From assembly GCA_030267565.1 (NCBI GenBank), contig BRXU01000030.1:515001-579000 (forward strand): DNA of 64,000 bases, in the 5' to 3' direction. This document shows positions 21,521 to 32,871 of the stretch, in pieces. The DNA comes from Pleodorina starrii (lineage: Eukaryota; Chlorophyta; Chlorophyceae; Chlamydomonadales; Volvocaceae). The notes under the pieces were generated by a model. The model did no database searches. It was not told the origin of the DNA and saw only the letters and a program-made list of their open reading frames with translations. The number at the start of each line of letters is the position of its first letter. Within the stretch, counting starts at the first letter, position 1. A program made the translations under genes and the position numbers.

Positions 21521-21937
21521 GTAGATAGGGGGAAAGCAGGGCACTAGCAAAGCACGGAGGCCATGCCCCACCCTCCCCCTGTGGGCCCCAAAGGACTTCG
21601 CGTTACACACGTCGTTTTGCCCAGCAATCCCATGCTTCACGTAGCCCGACAGGGGCAACCACAGCGGGGAAAAACTGGTAGATAGAGGGTCCACAAGCCC
21701 AAAACCCCGGTCCCCGGCGGTCTCACCACGGTCCCCCCCCGGTCTCCCCCGGTCCCACCACGGTCCCCGGCGGGGGTGACGGCCATGGCACTGGGGCACC
21801 GCATGCACAAGGAAAGTTTACGCTGGACCGTAAGCCCAAGCGTGTCACACGCACGCGTGCTGCTGTGCGCGAATGAAGGGGCGACTCCCATCCACACGCA
21901 AACGTGTGTGAATGTGGACGCAAGAACAAATGGCTGC
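21521..21937. other. G/C-rich intergenic stretch
   Basis: No gene. Contains a short GGTCCCCCC / GGTCTCCCCC repeated segment near 21725-21770. GGCCTTTGGGGCCCACAGGG-like sequence near 21.58 kb recurs at 44.94 kb in the opposite orientation. Confidence 0.4.
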
Positions 21938-22149
21938 ACACAAAGGGGCGACCCGCTCCAAGGAGCGACCCGCGCGAAGGGGCGACCCGCACCCAGAGGC
22001 GTCCCGCAATGAGGGGCCACCCGCACGAAAGGGCCACACGCACGAAGGAGCGACTCGCACTGAGGAGCGACCCGCAGTAGGGGGCAACCCGCAGTAGAAG
22101 GCGACCCGCACGAAGGGGCCACCCGTACGAAGGGACGGCCCGCACTAGG
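21938..22149 (+). repeat. 17-bp tandem array at the LINE insertion site
   Basis: About 12 units of a 17-bp repeat (consensus near AGGGGCGACCCGCACGA) end immediately before the left TSD of the 22-28 kb LINE. The array does not resume after the right TSD. Confidence 0.85.
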
Positions 22150-25100
22150 CACCGTTTCCCTCCTCATTAAAAATAAGAGACCCATAGCCCTCGCCAACAC
22201 GCTCTATAAATTATGGACAAGTCTCATCACGCTGTCCACATCCAAGTTTGCACCTTCTGCTGACCTCTTCAGTGAAGCCCAAGAAGGCTTCCTTAAACAC
22301 AGAAACACTGAACGCCAAATCCTCAATCTCCTGCACAGCATAGAAGACGCGGGCCTCACCCGACGAGACCTATACATCCTATACGTTGACTTCTCGAGTG
22401 CTTTTAACACCATCGACCACGATAAGCTATTGCAGATTATGTATGACCTAGGCCTACCACTGGACCTGATCGAGGTTGTACGCGATCTCTACAGCCAAGC
22501 ACGCACATGCATTCGTACCGAGCACGGACGGACACCCGACATCCACATCGAACGAGGAACAGTGCAGGGCGACACGCTCTCCCCGCTACTCTTCATCATT
22601 TTTCTTGAGCCCCTTCTGCGATGGCTACATGTTGGCGGCCGAGGCTACAAGTACGGTTGCTTAACGGACAAAGATAACGAAAGATACCATTGTAGCTCCG
22701 CTGCTTACGCAGATGATCTAGCAGCAATAACCAACACGCTCTCAGACCTTACGACTCAATGCGAAAAAATAGGCAAATATGCAAAGTGGGCAGGCCTGGA
22801 AGTGAACCACGAGAAATGTGCCGTGTCCGCCATTTTACACAAGACATCGTGGGACGTCAAACTACCACATGGCCCGACGTGCGACAGAACACTACAATCT
22901 GCCCTGAAAGATAAAATAAGAATAAACGGCAAAACAATACCATACAAACACCCGGGGCAAGCATACAAATACCTAGGTGTTCACATAGCCCTGACCCTAA
23001 ACTGGGCAGCGCAAATGGAGTATGTCAAAGAAAAGATTCGCACGAGGGGACATGACATTGCCACGTCCCTCGCATCCCCTGACCAACGCCTACGAATGAC
23101 CCAGACCTGTATCCAGCCCGCAATTGCGTACAGCTTCCCCACAATGGCATACACGAACAATGATATCAAAATCCTCGATAGTATGGTCACACGCGTCGCA
23201 AAACAGAGCTACGGACTCAAAATGGGCTTCTGCACCCGTGCAATTCTGCTCCCACAGGAACAGTACGGCCTGGGACTTGGCTCGTTCTTACCCATTTACG
23301 TACGTAAGGCCACCAGGGCCCTGGTGCTCTCTCTTAACGATCAAGGGCGGCTCGGTGTCGTAACCCGTGCACTACTGGAACTGCAAGCCAAACGCGCAGG
23401 CACCCTTGAAGCACATGCGTATCGGGCGGAAAGTCATTTTTACTGTACCCTCAAGCAACTCACTCTCACGCGAGCTCATGGGCTCACAATCACCACTATG
23501 GGTAAAGAATACACTACTACCCTACACAGCCTAGCCGCCCTTGCTGATGCAATGGGTACATACCCAGGCACTACCGACCCGGTCATCCCGTATCGGTACA
23601 TTCTCCCCCTGATTGAGATTGGACTTGATCTCCGTAGTCTAGTAGACATGAACAATGACCGGTATCTGATCGACACCACAGCCTTAAAAAGTCTTACCAA
23701 TGGGAGAGCGCGGCACCGACACCTTGTCTCTCTTAACCGCCTGAGCCTTGCACTAAGCGCCACAGGGGAAAACCCATCCAAATGCAATCACGAACGACCC
23801 CTCCCCCATCGCGACAGGAAGCTACCCGATTTCCCCGTTATCAGCAGCCTTGTTCGTAACAACCTGTCACCCACCCCCGCCTCACAACGCCTCATCACTG
23901 AATTCCTGCGGGCACGCGCCAACACATACCAACCCAACATAAACACCGAACACACACATCACACAGTTGTACCTGGACGGTGGGTTAAACACGGCCACGA
24001 TGAATTCTTCGTGCCTGATGCGACGCCACCCACTCAAACCACACACGAAGACCGCCACGTGCCCCATAATGCCGACCCCCCCGAACATGGGATCCCAGAA
24101 AACACCGACCCTGATGACCCGATGGATGGTACCACGGACAAAACCCAACAAGCAGCCGCAAACCCTCCTAATCCGCATGGTAACACCCTGACACAACCTC
24201 CCAACCAACCCAAACGCCGCATCCAATCTCTACCATCAGCGCCTGATGGCGAGGATGGGGAGCCTAACAAGAAAGCCCGCCAACTACAAAGGACAAGTCA
24301 GCGACGAAAATGCACCCCGGCTGTGAGGCGGCGAAACTGGATAGCCGCGAACACACGCACAAGCAACCCCAAAATAAAAGACGACCACGTACGGATGGGA
24401 GAAGCTGTTCACGAAGATGAAGAGGCCAACCCTGGTCACACTCGCTTCGCCATGAGTGCCCGATCCTTCTTTACAAACCTTATGTTAGCTGTCCCTACAC
24501 TGGGACGAGGCTCTCCGACAAACTCAACCCCTGTCCTAACACGGCAGAGATCGCTCTCCACGAAGCTACAGAACACAATGCAGCTTCTTGCAACCCAGTC
24601 GCACAACAACCCTATCCTAAAGAAACTACAAACACACCCTCTAATCGAGCATGCCAACACCCAGCCCGACGACAACGCAGAGCCCCCCTCGGAAAACCAA
24701 CTGCCTACACTGCAACGCAGGACAACCTTGAAGCAGGTAAACTGGCGACTGGCACGAAAGCAATTGCTTCGTGTAAACCCCCCGCTAACAGATCGCCAGC
24801 ACCCAGATAGCACTCTGGCTAACCAGCTCGTGTGCAGCCTCTACTCTGATTGTGAGTTTGTTGAACGAATCATCTACGGACCATTCCGAAAGCGAGAAAC
24901 CGTAGAGCCAAAAACACGGTGCAAACGCCCCAATAAGAAACGCCCAACCACCATCGACCTCACCGAGACAGGGGACCCACAGGACAAAGGCACGACGATG
25001 GAAGTTGACGGAGGTATGCGTAAGAACACTACTGGTGCGGGAGCACCCAATCCAACACCAAGAAATATAGACGGCCGCCTGGCTGGCGGCCCAAGCAGCA

Positions 25101-28100
25101 CACACGCGGACTACTACAGAGTACAGTGGTGCAACACTATCGTGTGTGCAGGCGCGATCAGTGCCTACCGGCTGCTTAACTACCATGCCAAAGCGAGCAA
25201 GAACACGATAGCCAAGTACGGACGCGGAGCTGGAAGATACTTACACGAAGTCTCTTGGGAAGACTCAGACATGCCTCTCCGCGACATTCAAGGGCAACAC
25301 AACTGGCCCACCTTACTCGCCACCCACCAAGTGCGTAATGCAACGCAGACCACCGTCAAACTCCCACCAGCCCCACTTGATACTCACCTTTCCAATGCGC
25401 AACGACAAGGCAGATGGGACCCCCCGAGCGCTGATACGAGTGCACGCACCAGGCGTACACGAACACATGTGACAATCAACACGGTACCCTGCAACCCAGA
25501 CAGAGATATAAAACCACCTGGGAAATACGTAATCATACCAGGGGAGCCTAGCGACTCCGAACTTCACGTGTATGACCCAACTGGCGCCTGGATAGGAAGT
25601 CTCCAAATCGACCGGGTGCGCTCCCTTTATGCACGATACCAGCACTCACGGCAAACCAGGCCCGATGCCCACAACAAGTTAGCTGCCAGAGGAGGCTTTC
25701 ATGAGGACGTAGCCAAACTCCTGTTAAGATACAAAATCACACCTCAAAAGAAACACAGGAATGGACGACCAGGTGTCGGCACACACCAGAATCAAGCAAC
25801 AATCAGAACCTGCCCCGAGAACCAAGTCACAATATGTCCTGAGCTTAGCGTTGTACTACAAGACGCGACACAAGCAACTTGTGAGAGGTTTGCATCACCT
25901 CTCAACGTCGATAACTCCACGACACAGTACTTCAGCGCGTACGGGGAGGACCAACTCTTCGGAGCAAACCTCGACGCGTACTCGCAGCTTTTCAACGGAC
26001 TGTCCATTGCCCACCCGGACCCCACCCCTGAGGCGTCAAACCATGCGCTTGCCTGGGCAATTCTCTCGGCACAGGAAGCATCGGACAACCCTGAACCGAC
26101 ATTGACTATCCTTATTCTGAAGTACAGCCTGAACGGCCCATATAGCAAGCATATGGGAAACCCCGCAGTGCGGCGCCTAGGTCGCGTCCCAGCAACCCAT
26201 GAGCTCGCGAAATTGCAACAGGGTAGAGGAAGCACGACGGCCGCAACGGCTTACAAATCCGGTCTCGACGTCATAGCAGTCGGCAACATCAGCGGCCTTG
26301 CTCTCCTTACGCACACAATCGGTCCTAAGATTGCAATGAACACTGACAACCTGCTGGGACGTGACCAACCCCAACGAACACCTGGCCCCTGCCCAACACC
26401 AGACCGCACCCGGTGGGCAAAGCGACACCTACATGAACTACGAAAAGGGCAGTCTAACCCGGCCTTCAGCACTACAGCCTGGGAGATCGAGCGGACAACA
26501 CCAGGACAGCGGTACCGCCTGTCTGACAGCCAACCAGTGCATACCCGCCTACGATATGCTCCCAAAATCGGGCTGTACACCGACGGTAGCTGTGTCAAGG
26601 ACCCAGAACACGACCTGAACATCCTAGGGGCAGCCATCTACGACGCTGCCACCGACCGTTTGCACCATGTGGCACCCAACGGCAAGGGGCCCACCAATAC
26701 CATCACACGCGCTGAACTTGCTGCCATACATCAAGCGTTGAAGTTATACGCCAACTACGATGACTGCCTGTACCTCTTTACAGACTCTGCAGCCTCTCTT
26801 CATCTCACCCGGCGTGCCATCGTTGAAAAATCCAAACTCCACATTAGCAAACACAAGGAACTGCTACTTAACATCGACGAGTTACTATGGCACAGGGCTT
26901 CACAGGGACTCCGAACCGTGCTACTCAAAGTCAAAGCGCACGCTAACGCCTCACTCGGCAATGATAAAGCCGACCAAGGGGCAACCGCCGTCGCAAAAGG
27001 CGATGCTGAAGCCACACTAACCGAAGAAAGTGACAATAACCCCTTCGATAAAATCTTCTGGTTTCGTCAAACCACGACCGAGCTGTACGGTAACGACCTC
27101 AACCGTGGCATAACAATTCTCCTCAACAAAACCACCCATCATGGCTTTACGCCCTCGGGCGTATATACGGATCTATGGGAAAAAGCCAGCCCTAAACTCT
27201 GCGCACGAACTAGCAACTTGACGATCACCCGCGGAGGCGGACACAGCCTTTTTAAGCGAGTATTCGACTACAGGTGGGGCCAATTATGGCACGCCGGCCT
27301 TGCCAAGCGGTATGGCATACCAACAAAACACCTAGAAGTGCACACCAACACCGCGAAGGAGAGCAAAGCCCCCTGCCCCCTATGCGGCCTACCAGATTCA
27401 GGCGGACATATTCTGGGAGGATGCAAAGAAACTGGTCACATAGCCATGTACATAAAACGGCACAACGCCGCTGCCCTGCTTATCGCAGATACCATACACA
27501 AAGGCAGGTATGGTGGATGCTACACCATCATTGACGCCTGTGCAGAAGACGCCAGCCCGGAATACTCATCTGGCACTCGACTGCCGAAATGGCTTTTACC
27601 CAATATCCCGGAAAAAAAGAGGAAGAAAATGCGACCAGATCTCCTTCTTATCCCGACCCTACCACTATCGACCACAGAGCAAACCACACCGTACAACGGA
27701 CCACCGGACCGCTCAAAACACACAGTATTTGTGATCGAGATAGGATACACAGGGGACCTCCGACATGATGAAAAGAATGAGCAAAAAGCAAAACAGCACG
27801 CGAAGCTAGCCCGCAGGCTCAAGGCCAACGGCTGGAAAGTGCGGTATACACCGAAGGAAGCCATCACACTTGGATTCGGTGGGACGATCCGCAATGACCT
27901 AAAGCCCCTTATCACCGAGCTCGGCGTGCCACCAGACACTGCCACACAATGCTGCGCGCGCCTTCATGACCTCGCAATCAAGTACCTGAATAACATAGTC
28001 CTACGGCGACGCTCCCTCGAGGGACCCACATGCTACACGTCCAATCGTCAAGGGGTAGGGTAAGGTTGTTTTTTGTGGAGCTCCCCTGGTGGTGGCGGCG

Positions 28101-28201
28101 TACAGGCTCCTAGTCGAGCCTCATCGCACCCGCCCCCATAAACCACGCCAGGGTTTTGGCCCGGCGTAATATTATTATTATTATTATTATCACCGTTTCC
28201 C
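22150..28201 (+). mobile_element. LINE family 2, near-intact 3' part with RLE, TSD present
   Basis: CACCGTTTCCC is duplicated at 22150-22160 and 28191-28201. The body is 22161-28190: one long ORF, a 105-bp 3' UTR and a tail of ATT units (28170-28190). The element is 5'-truncated inside the reverse transcriptase. Domain set (RT, RNase H, CCHC, restriction-like endonuclease) resembles the Dualen/RandI group described from Chlamydomonas, which also carry an AP endonuclease upstream; that part, if present, was lost by truncation. Relics of the same family lie at 382-437 and 13.4-15.95 kb. Confidence 0.9.
22161..28063 (+). CDS. LINE polyprotein: RT, RNase H, CCHC, restriction-like endonuclease
   Basis: One frame is open for about 1,967 codons, from the truncation point (no native start) to the stop at 28061-28063. 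Reverse transcriptase: RPIALANTLYKLWT (22190s), LYILYVDFSSAFNTID (about 22370-22415), RGTVQGDTLSPLLF (about 22550-22600) and the catalytic YADD at 22706-22717. RNase H I: YTDGS (about 26573), RAELAAIHQA (about 26710), FTDSAA (about 26778) and KAHANASLGNDKAD (about 26935), so Asp-Glu-Asp-Asp is complete. A CCHC motif of spacing C-x2-C-x7-H-x4-C begins near 27373, followed by the nuclease core MRPDLLLIP (about 27630) and VFVIEIGYTGD (about 27727), as in R2-type restriction-like enzymes. The roughly 900 residues between RT and RNase H are unassigned. No frameshift or stop: recently active. Confidence 0.9.
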
Positions 28202-29924
28202 GTGTCGTTTTCGTTGCCCTGCTGCAAGCAGCCTTCGGACGCGTGTGAACCTGCGCAGCGTATGTATGCTCCGGTTTCGGCCTCCTAGGTCCTGCGTCTC
28301 GCGCATGCGTCACCGTCGCTTTGCATCCAAGCGCCATTCAGATTGGATTTGTTCTTCTGATCGCGGTGTCGGTCCAGAGGTCTCCGCGTTCGTCTTGGCA
28401 ATGCCCGCTTCCCGGTTTCGGCCTTCTCCTTCCCGCTGTTCGTGCTCCCGTGCTTTGCCTCGCACAAATGGATTGCTTTGCCTCGCACAAATGGCCGCGA
28501 CCCATTGATAGACGCGACACCGCCGCTTCCAGAGGTCTCCGCGTATTGCGTCAACCGTTCGCGTAGATGCCGCTGACCAATGAAGTGTTCAGTTTTCGGA
28601 TACGTGTGCTTGGTCGCTTTACCTGTTCATCACCAGCCTGTATTGTCACCAGAGGTCTCCGCGTATCGATCCAGAGGTCTCCGCGTACCGTATTATGTCA
28701 ACCGTTCGCGTGACCGTCACAGCTCGCCATCTGGGCTATACGTCGTGTTGCCTTCCCTTGATATCATTTGTTGATACTCCTTTGCGCTGCCTTTGCATTC
28801 TCCGCTTTCGTTTGTGCAATGCCCGCTTCCCGGTTTCGGCCTTCTCCTAGCGCTGTTCGTGCTCCCGTGCTTTGCCTCGCACAAATGACTTCCATTGTTT
28901 ATGCCATTCTTACATGTGTTTCTACGCAACGTTTGCGTCCTCCGGGCGCTTGGTTCTCCTTCCTGAGCAGTACGCATGCGTCACCGCATTTGATATAGTG
29001 GTCCGCTCTGGCCGCATGCGTCACCGTCGCTGTGCCATTACGCGTCATTCATATTGAATTTGTTTTTCTAATCGCGGTGGCGGTCCGGAGCTCTCCGCGT
29101 ATTGCGTCAACCGTTTGCGTAACCGTCACAGCTCGCCATCTGGTCTTGAAATCGTGTTGCCTCCCCTCTCTATCATTTGTCGATACTCCTGTGCGATGCC
29201 TTTGCATTGTCTGCTTTCGTCTTTGCATTGTCCGCTTCCCGGTTTTTGCCTTCTCCTTCCCGTTGTTCGCGCTCCCGTGCTTTGCCTCGCACAAATGACT
29301 TCCATTGTTTATGCCATTCTTGCATGTGTTTTTTACGCAACGTTTGCGTCGTCCGGGCGCTTGGTTCTCCTTCCTGCGCATTACACATGCGTCACCGCCT
29401 TTCCTATTGTGGTCCGTTCTGGCAAACGATGGGCGACTTCAATTCAGAAGCACGTCGCATTTCACATGCGCGTGTACGGGCCCTCGCAGACACACAGCGC
29501 AGTGTGTCCTGCACTGGCGTCCTCACGGCGCTTTCCCTTGTTTGCCTCCATTTCGTCTCGCCGATCCTTGCTTCCGACTCACATACTGCCGCCCTTGCCC
29601 TTCTCTGCATTTTCTCCTGTTCTCAGCGTGCTTCGGTGCCGCTGACGATGCGACGGTACTGCCCCGTTACCGCCCACATGTGTACTGCTGGCCCACATAT
29701 TGAGATCACAACTCCTCTGGTGCTTAACCCTTCAATTGGTCTGAGACCAATAAGTTAGGGATCCTACGGATCTGTTGCCCGAAGAAAGCGAGAGGGAGTG
29801 GAGGCGCGAGGTGCCGGGATTTTGGCGATGTAGTTGGAAGCAGGATCGCATATAACCACCCAACAATCAGGGCCGCTATTCAATTCCGCGTGTGGAGACC
29901 ACTGTAGAAAGGCGTATGTAGGTA
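28202..29924 (+). repeat. Interspersed repeat family C, multiple overlapping copies
   Basis: At least three partial copies in the same orientation. CCCGCTTCCCGGTTTCGGCC with GTGCTTTGCCTCGCACAAATG occurs near 28406-28475, 28820-28890 and 29228-29298. CAGAGGTCTCCGCGTA recurs near 28375, 28520, 28650 and 28672. The 3' part to 29750 matches 16.5-16.69 and 46.4-46.66 kb. 29754-29808 matches 17185-17240. No gene is recognised. Confidence 0.75.
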
Positions 29925-30110
29925 TCGTAGCGCAGGCCCCCATACGCGTCACGCAGGGCCCAACAACAGTTTACGAGAGAAATTAGGAGCAGTAACGTAA
30001 CAAGGGCCATAAGCACCGCCAAAGGCAATACGGCGCGATCGCGGTCCCGATACGTCGGCCCAACCGGAAGCCCTCCACCAAAGGCAAATTGCTTGCATAA
30101 AACACACCCG
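29925..30110 (-). repeat. Interspersed repeat family D, copy 2
   Basis: Matches 17335-17530: GCAGGGCCCAACAACAG, CAAGGGCCATAAGCACCGCC, GTCCCGATACGTCGGCCCAA. Confidence 0.65.
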
Positions 30111-30349
30111 GCATCCCGACGTCAAGTCTTGTACCAGTGTAGCCACACTGCCGAGTTGTCGTACGGGCAGCTGGTTTTCGCACCGTTTGCTAGCCGTACA
30201 AACACAGACAAACTGTTCATCCTACTCCAGGGGCACTCGCGAAGGGGTGGGCCAACCCGTATGCACGTAAGGGCGTCAATGTACAACTCCGTGTGTGTAA
30301 GCCACCACTGATGTCCAACGTGCCGTCGGATGGCAAGCGGCTGGAAATC
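30111..30349. other. Spacer between two family D copies
   Basis: No supported feature; the spacing suggests a tandem pair of family D units about 430 bp apart. Confidence 0.35.
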
Positions 30350-30520
30350 AAATAGGCCCCCCACATGCGTCATGCAGGCCCCAACAATAATTTGCGAAAA
30401 ACAGAGCGAGCAACTACATCATAAGGGCCAAAAGCACCGCCAGAGGCAACAACATACGCAGACGCGGGCCCGATAGACCGGCCCAACCTTGTCCCCCCGT
30501 CAAAGGCAACCTGCTTGTAC
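30350..30520 (-). repeat. Interspersed repeat family D, copy 3
   Basis: More diverged than the other two: GCAGGCCCCAACAATA, AAGGGCCAAAAGCACCGCC, GATAGACCGGCCCAACC. Confidence 0.6.
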
Positions 30521-30756
30521 AGAAGACATCCGGCGGTTCGGAGCCAACTCCTGTGACGGTATGTCCTCACTGCAGCACGGACGCATAGCCAGCGGCCTTC
30601 AATCCAACATGAGCTATCTAGGGGGGTACTGTATGTATTTACGCGTCGGCTGTAACCAGACCGGCCGGACACACAGCAGACCCATCGAGCGTCGCCTATG
30701 TGCCGGTCACCAGTAGGGAAGCCGGTGCAGTGGCTCCGCCCCGTTGGAACGCCACC

Positions 30757-30960
30757 TACCCAGCCCGCAGCCACCCAGCTACCCAGCCACCCAGCTACCC
30801 AGCCACCCAGCCACCCAGCCGCCCAGCCACCCAGCCACCCACCCAGCCACCCACCCAGCCACCCACCCAGCCACTCAACCACTCACCCACCCAGCCACCC
30901 ACCCAGCCACCCAGCCACCCACCCAGCCACTCAACCACTCACCCACCCACCCACCCACTC
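30757..30960 (+). repeat. CCACCCAG minisatellite, second locus
   Basis: Same octamer-based array as 18.2-19.5 kb. It ends about 200 bp before the Helitron 3' region. Confidence 0.85.
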
Positions 30961-31157
30961 ATCCCTGCGGCTTCCACGGCGCCTGCAATCGCTCGGCAGG
31001 GGAGGCGAAGACCGGTGTGTATCGTACACCGATAAGCGGGACACCGGCCGAGCGTCGCCGCCAAGTGGCCGGCCGAGCGTCACCTGCGACAGGGTGGCCA
31101 ATAATTCGCAGGGGAACATTGTTGTGGGTTGTGACGGTGAAGGGTTGAGCAGGTAGG
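30961..31157. other. Presumed 3' terminal region of the Helitron
   Basis: GC-rich with short dyads (for example GACCGGTGTGTATCGTACACCG near 31008-31030) and a duplicated GGCCGAGCGTC. A Helitron 3' end should have a hairpin followed by CTRR; I cannot fix it unambiguously here. Confidence 0.3.
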
Positions 31158-31162
31158 TTACA
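31158..31162 (-). terminator. TGTAA polyadenylation signal of the Helitron gene
   Basis: TGTAA on the minus strand 37-41 bp downstream of the stop codon of the last Helitron exon. Confidence 0.6.
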
Positions 31163-31198
31163 AGACAGCGGAACGGACCGGGAGATGTGCGAGCGTAC

Positions 31199-32871
31199 CT
31201 ACCGTTGGTCGTGGCTGGCCTGTAATGCACGTGCCAGCGCCAAGTCCGCAACGCTCAGGGCGTCCACGAGCATGTCCGTGTCCGTTGCGCCAGGGTCCAC
31301 CGCATGTGCTTCCAGGATGTCAGCGGCTGGGGGGGCTCGCGCCAGGCGTTGGGGCAGGCAGTCCGGGCCAGGGACGGCGGTGGCACGACGATGCTCCTCC
31401 TGCTCGTCAAAGGCGCTGCTGCTGGACACGACCGCCATGAAGTGGTCGAGTTGGCCCCACCCACTGGACACGCGCCCACTGGATACGTTGGCTACGTGGA
31501 TGACGGTACCCGCGGGGTCTTCACCGCCTGGGGTGATCTGAAACGGCGTGTCTGAGCCCGGCCGGTGAATCAGAACGGTGAGACCGGGCTGCAGCGTCCC
31601 AAGCAGCCAACCGAGCCGGCACATGTCCGGGTAGGTGAGCGCCGCGCTACCTCGCACGCCTTGAAGGTGCCGCTGCAGCAGCTGTTCAGCGTCGGCGGGC
31701 TGGATGTCGCCAAGGTTGTCAGTGTACATCAGCAGAATGCTGTTGCGGAACTCCTCGTGGCTGCTACCGGCGTTGGCGGCTCGCGCCAAGAGCAGTTCTA
31801 GGTCGGCGGCGATGCGTTCGCGGAGCGCCGACATTGCCGGCACCCACGTCGGACCCAAGGGCATGAGTGGCACGTCGCTGCCAGGCACCTGGGCGAGAAT
31901 GGCGTGCAGGCCGCAGTTGTTGTTCCGGCCGCACGCATCTAACAGCACCTTGCCATTTGCGGCAAACCGGGCGCGCATGTCCTGCATGGCGGTGGCGGAC
32001 ACCTGCCAGGGCGCGGCGAGGGTTGATCCAGCTCGCACAAGCGGTGCGACAGCCGTGGCACGCACGGCGGCCTGCCTGGCCAGCAGGGAGGGTCCGGCAT
32101 TGGGGCCCGATCCACTGGATGGTTGGTGCAGTCCGGTGGATGCGGCCGTGGGCTCCAGGACCGCAGTGCGTGCCGCCGCCTGGAGCCTCCGACGGTGCGC
32201 AGGCGTGGGGCCTGTCAGCGGTGGTGCGGCCGGTCGTGGGGTCGCAGCGGGCGGAGCAACCGCCGTCGGCGCCAGACACACGCGCTTAAGCGCCGGTTCA
32301 GTGGTTTGGGCGCCGGTCGGCTCGGTCGTGCTCTCCCCCTCACTGTCGGCGCTGGTGCTGCTGTCCGCGCCTGCGCTGGGCCGCTTGTGGCGGCCATTCG
32401 CTGTTGTCGCGGCTGCTGCGAGCGGTATCTCCGCCAGTAGGTGGTCTAGCCGGCGTCGGGCGGTCTCCGGTGGCGGTGGCTGAAAGCCGTAGCACTTGTC
32501 CAGCTCGCGTAGCAGGTCAGCGTGTCGGGCTTCGGTGGCCGCGGCGGCCTCCTCGATGGTCACCAGCAGCGCCAGCAAGTCGCGGTCCATGCGGGCGGAG
32601 TCCCGTAGCGCGCGAGCCGCCTCGTGCAGCAGTGGCAGCGGTCGGAGGCTGGCGCGACGGGGGTCCATGGGGCGCATCTGCGCGAGAGTCGCCTCGCGAC
32701 CTCGCCGCTGCGCCAAGCTCTCATATAGCGGCCGCAGCAGGTGCACTTCGGATGCCTTAGCATACCGCGTGAGCATCACGTACGCTGCCGCGCGTGAGAG
32801 CCCCGTTGGCGACGGCAGGAGGTCGATGACCCATGGGTCACTGCCGAAGCTGAGGCCCTGTGCGTAGAAGT
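31199..32871 (-). CDS. Helitron exon 7: helicase end fused to OTU-like cysteine protease
   Basis: The join with exon 6 reads AYAVTDFYAQGLSFG, completing helicase motif V, then LSRAAAYVMLTRYAKASEV, motif VI-like. A roughly 200-residue linker with Ser/Thr/Ala follows. The protease carries ACGRNNNCGLHAILAQVPGS with the presumed nucleophile Cys (near 31912) and the His in GQLDHFMAVV (near 31440), the OTU arrangement. OTU domains cleave ubiquitin-type chains; their role in transposons is unknown. Stop TAG at 31199-31201. Helicase and protease lie in one exon with no break. Confidence 0.8.

Noticed and set aside
22430..22439. TTG or ATG near 22430-22439 as a native start of the LINE protein
   Set aside because: Conserved RT sequence continues upstream in the same frame to the truncation point at 22161.
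31199..32483. Long plus-strand frames opposite the OTU exon and similar frames across 31-43 kb
   Set aside because: GC-rich antisense shadows; the minus strand carries all domain motifs.
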